Source: Methylotenera_A sp963701715
GTDB taxonomy: Bacteria; Pseudomonadota; Gammaproteobacteria; Burkholderiales; Methylophilaceae
Length of the DNA stretch: 64,000 bases
NCBI GenBank assembly: GCA_963701715.1
Contig: CAVPAX010000004.1
Span: 248,001 to 312,000 of the forward strand
Reading direction: 5' to 3'
The translations under genes were made by a program, and so were the position numbers. Below the pieces are notes generated by a model. That model saw only the letters and a list, made by a program, of their open reading frames with translations. It did no database searches and was not told where the DNA came from. Below are positions 1 to 8,018 of this stretch, piece by piece. How positions within the stretch are numbered: position 1 is the first letter of the stretch; each line of letters starts with the position of its first letter.

Positions 1-104
1 TTATGGATGAGCCCATTGTAGAATCACCTTATGACGCCATTCGCTGTTTCTTTTCAACCGGTCTGGATTATCTCGTTATTGGTAATTATGTAGTTAAAAA
101 ATAA
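1..104 (+). CDS. Carbamoyltransferase (NodU/CmcH family), C-terminal end only
   Basis: The window opens inside this gene and shows only its last 33 or so codons, ending in TAA at 102-104. The readable part contains EPIVESPYDAIRCF followed by LDYLVIGNYVV. This matches the tail of NodU/CmcH carbamoyltransferases, where a conserved 'EPIV..P.DA..CF..T..D.LV.GN' segment closes the C-terminal domain. Family members transfer a carbamoyl group from carbamoyl phosphate to a sugar or natural-product hydroxyl. The acceptor cannot be guessed from this fragment. The gene converges on pqqA across a shared hairpin. Confidence 0.7.
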   Translation, partial: MDEPIVESPYDAIRCFFSTGLDYLVIGNYVVKK

Positions 105-189
105 TTTATTTATTAAGTTTTTTATGCCCTGCAAGCCAATATCCATGAGGATTTCAGGGTGGCTGTTTTAAGAATGAAGCGCGCGCAAA

Positions 190-225
190 TAAAAAAGCCC
201 AGTGATAGCTCACCGGGCTTTTTTA
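190..225. terminator. Bidirectional rho-independent terminator
   Basis: A symmetrical hairpin reads AAAAAAGCCC, then GTGA-TAGC-TCAC, then GGGCTTTTTT. The A-run and T-run on either side let it terminate both the carbamoyltransferase (plus) and pqqA (minus). Confidence 0.9.
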
Positions 226-239
226 AAGTAAATTAAAAC

Positions 240-311
240 TTATTTATTCATTACGTACATGGTTACTTCAAAGCCAAAACGCATTTCAGTAGCTGCTGGT
301 TTAGTCCACAT
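240..311 (-). CDS. pqqA: PQQ precursor peptide PqqA (orphan copy)
   Basis: This 23-residue ORF begins MWTKPAATEMRFGFEVTMY and ends with V-M-N-K. PqqA is the ribosomally made precursor of pyrroloquinoline quinone. PqqE links the conserved Glu and Tyr of the E-x-x-x-Y core, seen here as EVTMY (Glu15, Tyr19), and PQQ is built from those two residues. PQQ serves methanol and other quinoprotein dehydrogenases in the periplasm. The Shine-Dalgarno sequence AAAGGAG lies just upstream of the ATG. No pqqB-E genes follow: transcription meets a terminator and then the convergent carbamoyltransferase, so the processing genes must be elsewhere. The gene is too short for ordinary ORF calling. Confidence 0.93.
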   Translation of the reverse strand: MWTKPAATEMRFGFEVTMYVMNK

Positions 312-332
312 AATATTCTCCTTTGGGTTCAA

Positions 333-353
333 ACGCATCAACATTGATGTGCT
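333..353. promoter_or_regulatory. Near-palindrome in the pqqA leader
   Basis: The sequence GCATCAACATTGATGTGC contains CATCAA-CA-TTGATG, a 6-bp inverted repeat with a 2-bp centre, about 25 bp upstream of the pqqA start. It could be an operator or a small mRNA hairpin. No known regulator is recognised. The rest of 311-565 holds the upstream regions of pqqA and the EF-hand gene and no further gene that I can see. Confidence 0.3.
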
Positions 354-564
354 TGTATCATTCACATCATACGCGGTGGTTTAATTTATACCCTATGCGC
401 TTAGCGTAATACTGCCTAGTGAATTTACGTAATGATTGCCCGCATTAAATATGAGTGCTAATTTTTCATGTGAACGTCAACAAAAATAGCCTGTCTACGT
501 TATGTAGCTAGGGATATGCAGTTTGGAGTACGCTTTTTTATTTTAGATTAAGGATATATATTTT

Positions 565-885
565 ATGAAAATTACACATATTGTAGCGATGGCGGCTTTA
601 GCATTAGGTTTAACTCAATTAGCCTACGCTAATCATGATGGCAAAGACGGCAGCCATTGCGAGCGTAAAAAACATGGCATGCAAGATGCAGACGCCAACA
701 AGGATGGCACAATTAGCCGTGATGAATTTATGAACCAGCACCAAAAAATGGCGGACGAGATGTTTGCCAAAATGGATGCAAATAAAGACGACAAGATTGA
801 CCAGGCAGAACGCGATGCCATGAAAGCCAGAATGAAAGAGCGTCATCAACATCATGGCGATGAACACAACTCAGATCACAAGTAA
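565..885 (+). CDS. Secreted EF-hand calcium-binding protein
   Basis: This is a 106-residue protein with a signal peptide (charged start, hydrophobic core, cleavage near AYA-N at residue 22). Two EF-hand loops follow. The first, DANKDGTISRDEF (around residues 43-55), has canonical D-x-N-x-D-G-x-I-x-x-x-E spacing. The second, DANKDDKIDQAE (around 71-82), lacks the usual central glycine. The tail is rich in His, Asp and Glu (RHQHHGDEHNSDH), which could bind metal. It is probably a periplasmic Ca2+ binding or buffering protein. It stands alone between pqqA and a strong terminator. A link with Ca-dependent PQQ dehydrogenases is conceivable but rests only on proximity. Confidence 0.75.
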   Translation: MKITHIVAMAALALGLTQLAYANHDGKDGSHCERKKHGMQDADANKDGTISRDEFMNQHQKMADEMFAKMDANKDDKIDQAERDAMKARMKERHQHHGDEHNSDHK

Positions 886-902
886 TTTTTTAAAAATCCG
901 CA

Positions 903-934
903 TTAAAGCCACACCCAAAAGTGTGGCTTTTTTG
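903..934 (+). terminator. Rho-independent terminator after the EF-hand gene
   Basis: The stem AAAGCCACAC/GTGTGGCTTTTTT with a CCAAAA loop ends in a T-run about 20 bp after the stop codon. Confidence 0.9.
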
Positions 935-1046
935 CATTTCAAATAAAGCATTTTGTACCCCTAAAGTTTTTAAAGGATTTGCCGATTTAGATTGACAGAC
1001 AACGCCGTTTTGGCAAAACATTTTTAACTATTTGCGGATCTGCATC

Positions 1047-1355
1047 ATGGAATTTTCACAAACAGGCTACGAGCATCTTGATAATCTGAATACTGTGCTG
1101 CAATCCAGGTTTATGCTAGAGATGCCCGAATATCAGCCTTTAACCAAGGCGCAGATGCGTGGCGCTTTAAGCTGCTTTAATATGCTCAAACAATTTGATG
1201 AGTTTGCAGAAAATGCAGAGTCAGCAATAAAAGAATACTGGCAATCCGCTAACGCGTTTAATCGAGAAGATAAGTTTATCAATGAGATGGCAAAAAAATT
1301 GCAGCTTACTGGCCGCCAAATAGATTCTATTTTCGAGATGGGCTTAACGTTATAA
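1047..1355 (+). CDS. Hypothetical protein, about 102 residues
   Basis: I do not recognise a family. The ATG at 1047 (MEFSQTGYEHLDN) is preferred over an in-frame TTG at 1032, although no strong ribosome binding site precedes either. The product is a soluble, mostly helical, mildly acidic protein with no signal peptide, membrane segment or catalytic motif. It forms its own transcription unit, closed by a hairpin terminator. It has no close neighbour that suggests a role. Confidence 0.55.
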   Translation: MEFSQTGYEHLDNLNTVLQSRFMLEMPEYQPLTKAQMRGALSCFNMLKQFDEFAENAESAIKEYWQSANAFNREDKFINEMAKKLQLTGRQIDSIFEMGLTL

Positions 1356-1384
1356 AAAAGCTGGAAATCCCTTACAAATTTTAT

Positions 1385-1417
1385 TAAAAGCCGCATCCTA
1401 GGATGTGGCTTTTTTGT
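1385..1417 (+). terminator. Rho-independent terminator
   Basis: The stem AAAAGCCGCATCC/GGATGTGGCTTTTTT has a two-base centre and a T-run, just downstream of the 1047-1355 gene. Confidence 0.88.
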
Positions 1418-1468
1418 TTTCTAACGTGGATAATCGTGTGTAATTAATCTTACATCTTGAGAATAAAA

Positions 1469-2161
1469 ATGAATACATATCAAGTTTTGATTACTGGCGC
1501 CAACCGCGGCATCGGCCTGGAGTTTGCGAAACAATATGCTGCAGAGGGCTGGAACGTGCTTGCATGCTGCCGCGAGCCGCAAACAGTGCGCGAGCTACAG
1601 GCGCTTGCAAGTGCTAATAGCAATGTGCGTATATTTAAACTAGACCTAGCCGATTTTGAACGGATTGATGCGCTGGCTTTGCAGTTAAAAGATGAGAAGA
1701 TTGATTTACTGATTAACAATGCAGGCGTTTACCCTCACAGCACGTTTGGCGACACCAATTACGACGAATGGGCAAAAGCGTTCAAGATTAATACAATGGC
1801 AACACTCAAAACGGCTGAAGCGTTTGTGCAGCATATCACCAGAGGCCAGCTTAAAAAAATCGCCACGCTCACCAGCAAAATGGGCAGCATCGATGACAAT
1901 ACCAGCGGCGAGAGCTACATTTATCGCACCAGCAAAACTGCTGTCAATATGGTGATGAAAAGCCTTTCGATTGACCTTAAACCTTACGGGATTAGTGTTG
2001 TTACGCTTCACCCGGGCTGGGTACAAACCAGAATGGGAGGCCCGAATGCTTTAATCAATACGCAAACCAGCGTTTCTGGCATGCGCGAGGTGATTGCGGA
2101 TTTGAATTTGGGCAATACAGGCAGATTTGTTGCTTATGACGGTAAACAGATTGCTTGGTAA
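1469..2161 (+). CDS. SDR-family NAD(P)-dependent oxidoreductase
   Basis: This classical short-chain dehydrogenase/reductase has about 230 residues. The cofactor motif TGANRGIG lies near residues 11-18, the structural NNAG motif is in LLINNAGVY near residue 87, a catalytic Ser is in TLTSKMGS, and YRTSK carries the Y-x3-K pair near residue 155. The tail (LHPGWVQTRMGG) fits C-factor/sniffer-like carbonyl reductases. The substrate is unknown. ATG at 1469 is chosen because an upstream in-frame TTG only adds MRIK. The gene is monocistronic and its 3' end abuts a relic of a GNAT gene on the opposite strand. Confidence 0.85.
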   Translation: MNTYQVLITGANRGIGLEFAKQYAAEGWNVLACCREPQTVRELQALASANSNVRIFKLDLADFERIDALALQLKDEKIDLLINNAGVYPHSTFGDTNYDEWAKAFKINTMATLKTAEAFVQHITRGQLKKIATLTSKMGSIDDNTSGESYIYRTSKTAVNMVMKSLSIDLKPYGISVVTLHPGWVQTRMGGPNALINTQTSVSGMREVIADLNLGNTGRFVAYDGKQIAW

Positions 2162-2221
2162 CTAGCCAGCTTTAAAAGGCAAGCGTTCTTCCAGTTCGCT
2201 GATATAGGCGTGGATTTGTAA
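2162..2221 (-). pseudogene. Relic of the 3' end of a COG3146-type GNAT gene
   Basis: Read on the minus strand, the last codons before a TAG stop encode HAYISELEERLPFKAG. This closely resembles the end of the intact GNAT gene at 8816-9964, AAYTNELEERAPFKVL, with A-Y, E-L-E-E-R and P-F-K shared. The DNA similarity covers about 40 bp but is diverged. No homologous sequence is evident upstream (2222-2268), so only the gene end survives. It marks the left edge of the glgP-to-parA block. Confidence 0.55.
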
Positions 2222-2268
2222 TAGATTAATAAATAAAACACAGTTATTGGTTCTATGTCCAATTTCAA

Positions 2269-3963
2269 TTACAGCATATAGGCTTCGGTCGCGTAACGTC
2301 GAATCATGCGATGTGTGTTGAAAACAGAGGCGTTCCTGCCGATTGCACCTTTCATCAGTGAAATCCAGCCAGCACGGTCACTGTAATAAAGTGGCAATAC
2401 AACATTTTCCAGTTTATTGTAAAAATCTTGCACATCGTTGACTTCATTGCCCACTACCGAACTTCCAACTGCCCAGCCTGTTACTCCTTCTAGGCAACCT
2501 TCCAGCCACCAGCCGTCAAGTACACTAAGGCTGGGTACACCGTTGAAAGCAGCTTTCATGCCGCTGGTGCCAGAGGCCTCCAGTGGCCGCAGCGGGGTAT
2601 TAATCCAGACATCCACACCAGATATCAGGTCAAGCGCCAGACTCATATTGTAATCAGGAAGAAATACCACCGGAATGTGATCTGCCAGTTCACGTTGATA
2701 GTTGTGTAACACTTCTATCAGGTGTTTGCCATTCGCGTCATAAGGATGTGCCTTGCCAGCCATTACTAATTGAAAAGGGTATTTTTTGGCGATAGCGCGT
2801 AGGCGCTCGAGGTCAGCAAACATTAGATCGGGGCGCTTATAAGCCGTCATACGGCGGGCGAAGCCGAATATGGGTAGTGTCGGATCGAATGCTCGCCCGC
2901 TCGCCTCCTTCATGCGATCCAGTAGACGCTGCTTAGCATTTTCATGTGCATCCCAGATTGCTTGATCCGGTACCTGATCAATACGTACCAATTGCTCAGG
3001 TTCATGGCGCCAGCCTGGCATATGATTATCATATAGTGCAGCAAAAAAATCACTAGTCCAGGTATGCGGATGTACACCGTTGGTGATTGCGTGTACATCG
3101 TATCCGGGAAACATACGCTGCGAAACTTCGGCATGGCACTTGGCAACTCCATTAACATAGTCGGAGAGGTTAAGCGCGAGGCGCGTCATATTAAGGCTAT
3201 CTTCCCCAGCTAATTTGCGAACTTCATGTAAATCCAGAAACTCGCCATCACCGATACGGTCGACCATAGCGTAGTCGAATTTATCCTGCGCAGCTTCGAT
3301 TGGCGTATGCGTAGTGAAGATGCACTTGGATCGCACCACGGGCACATCGTATAGCGATTCACCTGGGCGCAGGTCACGAGCTTGGTAGCTGTATCGGTGG
3401 AGCAATTCCAACCCTAACAAGGCAGAATGACCTTCATTCATATGATGCTTGCTAATCTGGAAACCTAGTGCTTGTAACATTCTGATGCCTCCTATTCCTA
3501 GCACAATTTCTTGCTTTAACCGGTAGGCTGCATCATGGCCATAGAGAAAATGAGTGATTTCACGATCTTCGACACTATTTTCAGGCAGGTCGGTATCCAG
3601 CAGGACCACTGGTACTTCAGCACCGCTCAAACCTTCTATACGATATAACCAAGCACCAACCCAAACAGTGCGACGCTCAATTTGTACAGATATCTTGGCA
3701 CAGACGGACTTAGCATTTTGCGAAGGCTCCCAGATTTGAGGCAACTCAATCTGCCTGCCTATGCTGTCAATCTTTTGATCGAAATATCCAGCACGACTAG
3801 CCAATGTCACCCCCACCATGTGAAGCGCCAAATCAGCGGCGGAGCGTAATGTATCTCCCGCAAGTATGCCTAACCCACCAGCATAGGTGGGGATATCTGA
3901 CTTCAGTGCGATCTCCATTGAGAAATAGGCAATACGAGGAGCTCTGGTGAATTCGTGTAACAT
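2269..3963 (-). CDS. glgP: Alpha-glucan phosphorylase, short form
   Basis: This 564-residue protein belongs to the alpha-glucan phosphorylase family (GT35), which releases glucose 1-phosphate from glycogen or maltodextrin with pyridoxal phosphate. The N-terminus IAYFSMEIAL...YAGGLGILAGD is the glucan-binding start of the short bacterial subfamily. Later come FTTHTPIEAAQDKFD, NGVHPHTW, ARRMTAYKRPDL and, near residue 465, EASGTSGMK, whose lysine is the expected PLP-binding residue, followed by LDGWWLEG. It is shorter than the E. coli enzyme (about 800) and lacks the large N-terminal regulatory part. It lies downstream of the pyruvate-kinase-like gene (88-bp gap), probably in one transcript, which links glycogen breakdown to that enzyme. 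Confidence 0.9.
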   Translation of the reverse strand: MLHEFTRAPRIAYFSMEIALKSDIPTYAGGLGILAGDTLRSAADLALHMVGVTLASRAGYFDQKIDSIGRQIELPQIWEPSQNAKSVCAKISVQIERRTVWVGAWLYRIEGLSGAEVPVVLLDTDLPENSVEDREITHFLYGHDAAYRLKQEIVLGIGGIRMLQALGFQISKHHMNEGHSALLGLELLHRYSYQARDLRPGESLYDVPVVRSKCIFTTHTPIEAAQDKFDYAMVDRIGDGEFLDLHEVRKLAGEDSLNMTRLALNLSDYVNGVAKCHAEVSQRMFPGYDVHAITNGVHPHTWTSDFFAALYDNHMPGWRHEPEQLVRIDQVPDQAIWDAHENAKQRLLDRMKEASGRAFDPTLPIFGFARRMTAYKRPDLMFADLERLRAIAKKYPFQLVMAGKAHPYDANGKHLIEVLHNYQRELADHIPVVFLPDYNMSLALDLISGVDVWINTPLRPLEASGTSGMKAAFNGVPSLSVLDGWWLEGCLEGVTGWAVGSSVVGNEVNDVQDFYNKLENVVLPLYYSDRAGWISLMKGAIGRNASVFNTHRMIRRYATEAYML

Positions 3964-4051
3964 GAGTAAATCCTAGTGAATAATGTATTTGCTGCTGCCG
4001 GGTTATTCCAGCGAACAAGGTGCTTATTACGCGATCAAGTTTTCTAAAAAA

Positions 4052-5944
4052 CTACCAGTGCAAAGGCCGTAATAAGGCGCTCTTTTTATTCTGATGCCCT
4101 TGCATACGCTGAAGAATGTCATCCAACGCTTGGATGGCCTCAAGGATGTGGGGTCCCTTGTTCAGCATCACGCACTCAGCGCGCTCCCCCATAGCTGCAT
4201 CAGTGATTTCAGCGCGGCTAGGTTTACCATTTTTGGCTAAACCCTCCAATACTTGAGTAGCCCAGATCAGAGGTAGATGTGCTGCTTCGGCCAACCACAT
4301 GATTTCTTCCTGTAATTCCGCAAGCCGCTCAAAACCACATTCCACCGCCAAGTCACCTCTTGCAACCATCAATCCCACATTGGGTGATCGCAATAAGGCG
4401 AATAGCAACTCAGGTAAATGCTCGAAGGCGGCTCGTGTTTCAACCTTCAGTACAATACCTAATTGATCAGCATTCAGGCGTTTCAGATGTCGTTGTAACA
4501 ATTCAACATCTGTTGCACGATGAGCAAAGGAAAGACCGACCATATCCGCATGATGTACAACAAATTCCAGATTCTCGATATCCTGATCGGTTAGGCCACT
4601 TAGTTCAAGTTCACTGTCCGGCAGGTTGATACCTTTGTCAGATAATAGTTTTTCTCCACCATCGCGAGCCTGAGTAATTTCCACCAGAAGTTCATGGGCA
4701 TCAACGTTACGAATGACACCACCAATGCGGCCATCGTCAAACAGAATGCGTTCGCCAGGCTTGACCATTAAAAAAACTTCTGGCAAAGAACAGGAAATGC
4801 AAGCCGCACGCAATAGGTTACCGCTTTCATCATACTGCCCAGGGGCTCCTGGTAGCGGATTGCTGGTCAAAATAAGATTATCACCACGATATAAACGAAT
4901 CGACTCCGGCGATTGTGGTAAATTCCCTACTTTACCTGTCTCACCAACTCGACGCGGATGGCCAGAGGTTGGCATCCGCATTAAGTGCAACTTCATACCT
5001 GGAGTAAGATATGCAGTTTGGCTTGACTCAGCCCAGAAACCACCCCCTACCTGCTCAGTTAATCTCAACCTGCGCTGCGCCCCTCTGGCATCAGTAAATT
5101 CTATCTGATCACTCGTATTGGCGTGTTTTAGCCAATTACCTTTAACAGGCAAGCAAGCATCGGATGATGCCGGACAGGAAAGATGATCCTTATTCTGGTA
5201 CACCCAAATTCGCGCGGGTGCAATGACTTGGCCTTGGGCATCACGGTGTGGTTGCCATTTAAGCACTGCGGGGGCAAGTGCGATTTCCCCAGTCCGTAAT
5301 TTAGGCCCACCCAGATCCATCAAAATACGGCAGTGGCGCCCCGTCTCACGACGCGCGTGTTTGATTTGATCAATAATCCGCAACCAAACTATTGGTTCAT
5401 CATGAGCGCAGTTGATACGGGCACAATCCATGCCTTTCAACAGCATTTCCTTGATCAGGGTGTAATCATCTGCAACCTCGCCTGATAAGGTCACTAAAAT
5501 ACGAGTTTGTCGTTGTGCGGGCGGTTTGCCGAGAAGATTTTTGGTATTGTCTTGCAGTAGTACTGAACCTGGTTCCGCTCCTACGATACCCGATACTAAA
5601 TCGACAGAAGATGTTTGTAGCAAAACGCGCTGTAATAATGTGATGATGGCTTGCAGGTTTGGCAACACATGAGATTCTGCACGCCCTAGGGAGGATAGCC
5701 CTACCTTTGCCAATCGTTCTTGCAATGGACGAATATCCTGGCGTCGCAAGCCAAGATAATGGATCAGATTGATAGCACCAGTTCGGTGGTGTTCATTCAC
5801 CTGTTGCAGCGTATCAGCGAATCCATTTTCGGATTCCACCAGGTTGTCCCGCAACGCTTGTAGTTCCTTCAACAACTGCGCATAAACTGCCGTTTCATCG
5901 CCTTCAGGGTTCTGTTTCATTTCAACCTGAATCTGATTTTTCAT
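4052..5944 (-). CDS. Pyruvate-kinase-like protein with an N-terminal extension, no C domain
   Basis: This protein has 630 residues. The first 130 or so form a helical extension (AVYAQLLKELQALRDNL, then LSSLGRAESHV). A pyruvate kinase barrel follows: RILVTLSG, ARINCAHDEP, ILMDLGGPKLRTGE, a large B-domain-like insertion of roughly residues 225-410, GINLPDSEL, KVETRAAF (catalytic Lys and metal-binding Glu positions retained), ARGDLAVECG and IWATQVLEGL. It ends soon after PSRAEITDAAMGERAECVML, so the usual regulatory C-terminal domain is absent. The family interconverts PEP + ADP with pyruvate + ATP, but unusual motif variants (INCAH for NxSH, SFAH for SFVR) leave the real substrate open. It sits between glgP and a CYTH-CHAD gene. 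Confidence 0.8.
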   Translation of the reverse strand: MKNQIQVEMKQNPEGDETAVYAQLLKELQALRDNLVESENGFADTLQQVNEHHRTGAINLIHYLGLRRQDIRPLQERLAKVGLSSLGRAESHVLPNLQAIITLLQRVLLQTSSVDLVSGIVGAEPGSVLLQDNTKNLLGKPPAQRQTRILVTLSGEVADDYTLIKEMLLKGMDCARINCAHDEPIVWLRIIDQIKHARRETGRHCRILMDLGGPKLRTGEIALAPAVLKWQPHRDAQGQVIAPARIWVYQNKDHLSCPASSDACLPVKGNWLKHANTSDQIEFTDARGAQRRLRLTEQVGGGFWAESSQTAYLTPGMKLHLMRMPTSGHPRRVGETGKVGNLPQSPESIRLYRGDNLILTSNPLPGAPGQYDESGNLLRAACISCSLPEVFLMVKPGERILFDDGRIGGVIRNVDAHELLVEITQARDGGEKLLSDKGINLPDSELELSGLTDQDIENLEFVVHHADMVGLSFAHRATDVELLQRHLKRLNADQLGIVLKVETRAAFEHLPELLFALLRSPNVGLMVARGDLAVECGFERLAELQEEIMWLAEAAHLPLIWATQVLEGLAKNGKPSRAEITDAAMGERAECVMLNKGPHILEAIQALDDILQRMQGHQNKKSALLRPLHW

Positions 5945-6234
5945 CTCAAAACTTCTGCCACCTTAGTTTAACCATATGATTATGAAATTTTATTGTTAAG
6001 AAAATATGACAGGCTGTTAAATCTGCAGGACTAGATTTGTGAAACTGAGAAGCAATAACCGATAAGTATCAATTCCCTAAATTTCTAATATTTAACCAGA
6101 CTGAGTTACACCGCAGTATTCAATCTCAAAGTTGGCTATTTTCACAAATATGTAACACATTTTAATATTGTGATAATTTATACTTCTTTTTGAATATCTT
6201 AATTAATCGGGTTGCCTGCGTAAGGAGAATTGTA
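5945..6234. other. AT-rich divergent intergenic region
   Basis: About 290 bp separate the minus-strand pyruvate-kinase-like gene from the plus-strand small gene. The stretch is strongly AT-rich and must carry promoters for both directions. I see no RNA gene or strong inverted repeat in it. Confidence 0.4.
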
Positions 6235-6474
6235 TTGAAAATCAAAAAAGCAAATGATGAATATGTCGAAAAAGCCAAGAATTTAACTGAGGAAGAAGTT
6301 GAGAAACTGCAAAGTAGAATGCGCGGAAAACTCACGCGTAGAGCAGAAGATAAAAAACTAAGTACGTTAGAAGCTCTAGCAATACAACTTGAGTTTGAAG
6401 ATGAGCAACTTGCAGAATGGCGGAAAAATTTACAGGAAATAAGGAAAAAAGATCATGCTAAAAATAAAAAATAG
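6235..6474 (+). CDS. Small charged helical hypothetical protein
   Basis: The protein has about 79 residues from a TTG start that follows a good Shine-Dalgarno sequence (AAGGAG, about 8 bp upstream). An in-frame upstream extension to 6190 lacks a binding site. It is very rich in Lys, Glu and Arg, probably all-helical (NLTEEEVEKLQSRM, LEFEDEQLAEWRKNLQEI), and ends in a basic tail (KKDHAKNKK). There is no recognised domain. It resembles small nucleoid or scaffold-like proteins in composition only. It is the only plus-strand gene inside the glgP-to-parA block and converges on the CYTH-CHAD gene. Confidence 0.6.
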   Translation: MKIKKANDEYVEKAKNLTEEEVEKLQSRMRGKLTRRAEDKKLSTLEALAIQLEFEDEQLAEWRKNLQEIRKKDHAKNKK

Positions 6475-6494
6475 ATCACTCATTTTGCGAAGCT

Positions 6495-8018
6495 TCAATA
6501 CCAGAACGGTTTTTTCGAGATAAGTGTTTGCCAGGCTTCGTCCATGTGTTCCATACTGAGCATGGCGTTGCAGGAATTCCAACCCGCGAAAATATGCAGC
6601 ACCTCGTCCAACGCAGGGTCGTGTCGCTGACCGATAAGTTGGCTTAGCAGTTTATCGGTAATGGTGATATCGTTGAGCATTCCCAGCCAATCTTGCAGTT
6701 GAGACAACTTTCTTATAAATCCGTCTGATTTTTTCAAGGAATAGAGACTGCCGAAAAACTCAGACGCATAACGTAGTTTTTTGGCAGCTATGCGCGTGGC
6801 ATGACGCACTTTCGGATCCATCTCGTCAAGATGCTTACCTCGCCGCCGTAGCTGTTTGTAGCATTTTGTCAAGGCAGCTGTTGCAATGTCTGTCACTTGA
6901 TAGTTTTTCGTATTCTTGGCGCCCTTACCCCAGCGCTCATTTTCTAGCCAGGCTGCCAGAGTTAATAACAAACATTGATAACGTTGTGAGGTAAGTGCCG
7001 CACGTATTTCGGCATAAGCCTCTGCTTGTGCAGTAAATGCTCTGTCCCGCAGTATCAGCAAGCCTGCATGATTTTCATACTCCAAAATAATGGCTGGCAG
7101 GGTTTGGGTAACAAACACATCTAAATCGCGTGCCTTGCCGAGCATGTCCGCAAGCCAGCCAAGTTCGACCAATAATGCAAGGCTATTCTCGCGCCCAACT
7201 ATCTTCCGGAACAGTGAAAATGCCGAACGAAGGCGGCGCAGTGCTATGCGCATCTGGTGTACACCTTCCACATCCGTACCGTGCAATACTATATCCTGAT
7301 TGCTCTGCAAGTGGTTGATACATTCCCAGGCGATTTTCTTGAAAGCACTGTGTGCATCAGCATGCTTTGCTAATTTTGGCAGGCGCCCTTTAGAAGCGCT
7401 CAGTGGCTTAGGGCGATAATAGGCGTAGCCGCGCTGCGCTTTGCTGATATTTTCCAGCGTCAGCGGGATAACCTTCTGCAACTCCAGCGCGAGATCGAAC
7501 AACCGCCCAGCATTGCCATCTTTCAATTCCAGCTCAATTTCGCTGATTGGCTCATGACTTTTTCCTGCTACCAATTGGCCGAGGTCCAGCGCCAATTCGA
7601 TCTTGTCACCATTATCGAAAGCGATCTGCCATTCACTGCGACGTACTTCCGTCTGAAAGATAGGCCTGAGCGCATCTCGTAGTCCCTGATTGGCGAACAG
7701 TTTGATCAGGACTGGATCGAATATCTTTGTAAAGTCGGGATGATTTTCCGCAATGACATCCTCCCACTCCGTACGCTGGTGCAACCCGGCCAAAGAACTG
7801 CCAGCAGCCTTGATAGATTGAATCCAGCGACCTGATATACGCCGCACACGCATACTGATTCCGGCATCTAGAAGTTTTAGGTCTGGGGTGTCGTAATAAA
7901 TGCTGACAAGTTTGTGCGTGACTGGTTTGCCAATGCAGGTATTGACGATGGTGGGATGCCTTCTTAAGTGTGGTGCATCCTTGCGGTTAATGCCCAGCTT
8001 GAGTTCAACTTCACCCAC
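6495..8018 (-). CDS. CYTH-CHAD domain protein (polyphosphate-associated)
   Basis: This 507-residue two-domain protein has an N-terminal CYTH triphosphate-tunnel domain (residues 1 to about 200) that starts with the E-x-E-x-K signature in GEVELKL. A C-terminal CHAD domain (about 220-500) carries the typical basic and histidine-rich helices: HQMRIALRRLRSAFSLF, LGKARDLDVF and HATRIAAKKLRYASEFF. CHAD domains bind inorganic polyphosphate and localise to polyP granules. CYTH domains act on tri- or polyphosphates. The start is a GTG that overlaps the stop of the upstream ParA gene by 8 bp, so the two are translationally coupled. I infer a polyphosphate-binding or hydrolysing role. Confidence 0.88.
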   Translation of the reverse strand: MGEVELKLGINRKDAPHLRRHPTIVNTCIGKPVTHKLVSIYYDTPDLKLLDAGISMRVRRISGRWIQSIKAAGSSLAGLHQRTEWEDVIAENHPDFTKIFDPVLIKLFANQGLRDALRPIFQTEVRRSEWQIAFDNGDKIELALDLGQLVAGKSHEPISEIELELKDGNAGRLFDLALELQKVIPLTLENISKAQRGYAYYRPKPLSASKGRLPKLAKHADAHSAFKKIAWECINHLQSNQDIVLHGTDVEGVHQMRIALRRLRSAFSLFRKIVGRENSLALLVELGWLADMLGKARDLDVFVTQTLPAIILEYENHAGLLILRDRAFTAQAEAYAEIRAALTSQRYQCLLLTLAAWLENERWGKGAKNTKNYQVTDIATAALTKCYKQLRRRGKHLDEMDPKVRHATRIAAKKLRYASEFFGSLYSLKKSDGFIRKLSQLQDWLGMLNDITITDKLLSQLIGQRHDPALDEVLHIFAGWNSCNAMLSMEHMDEAWQTLISKKPFWY

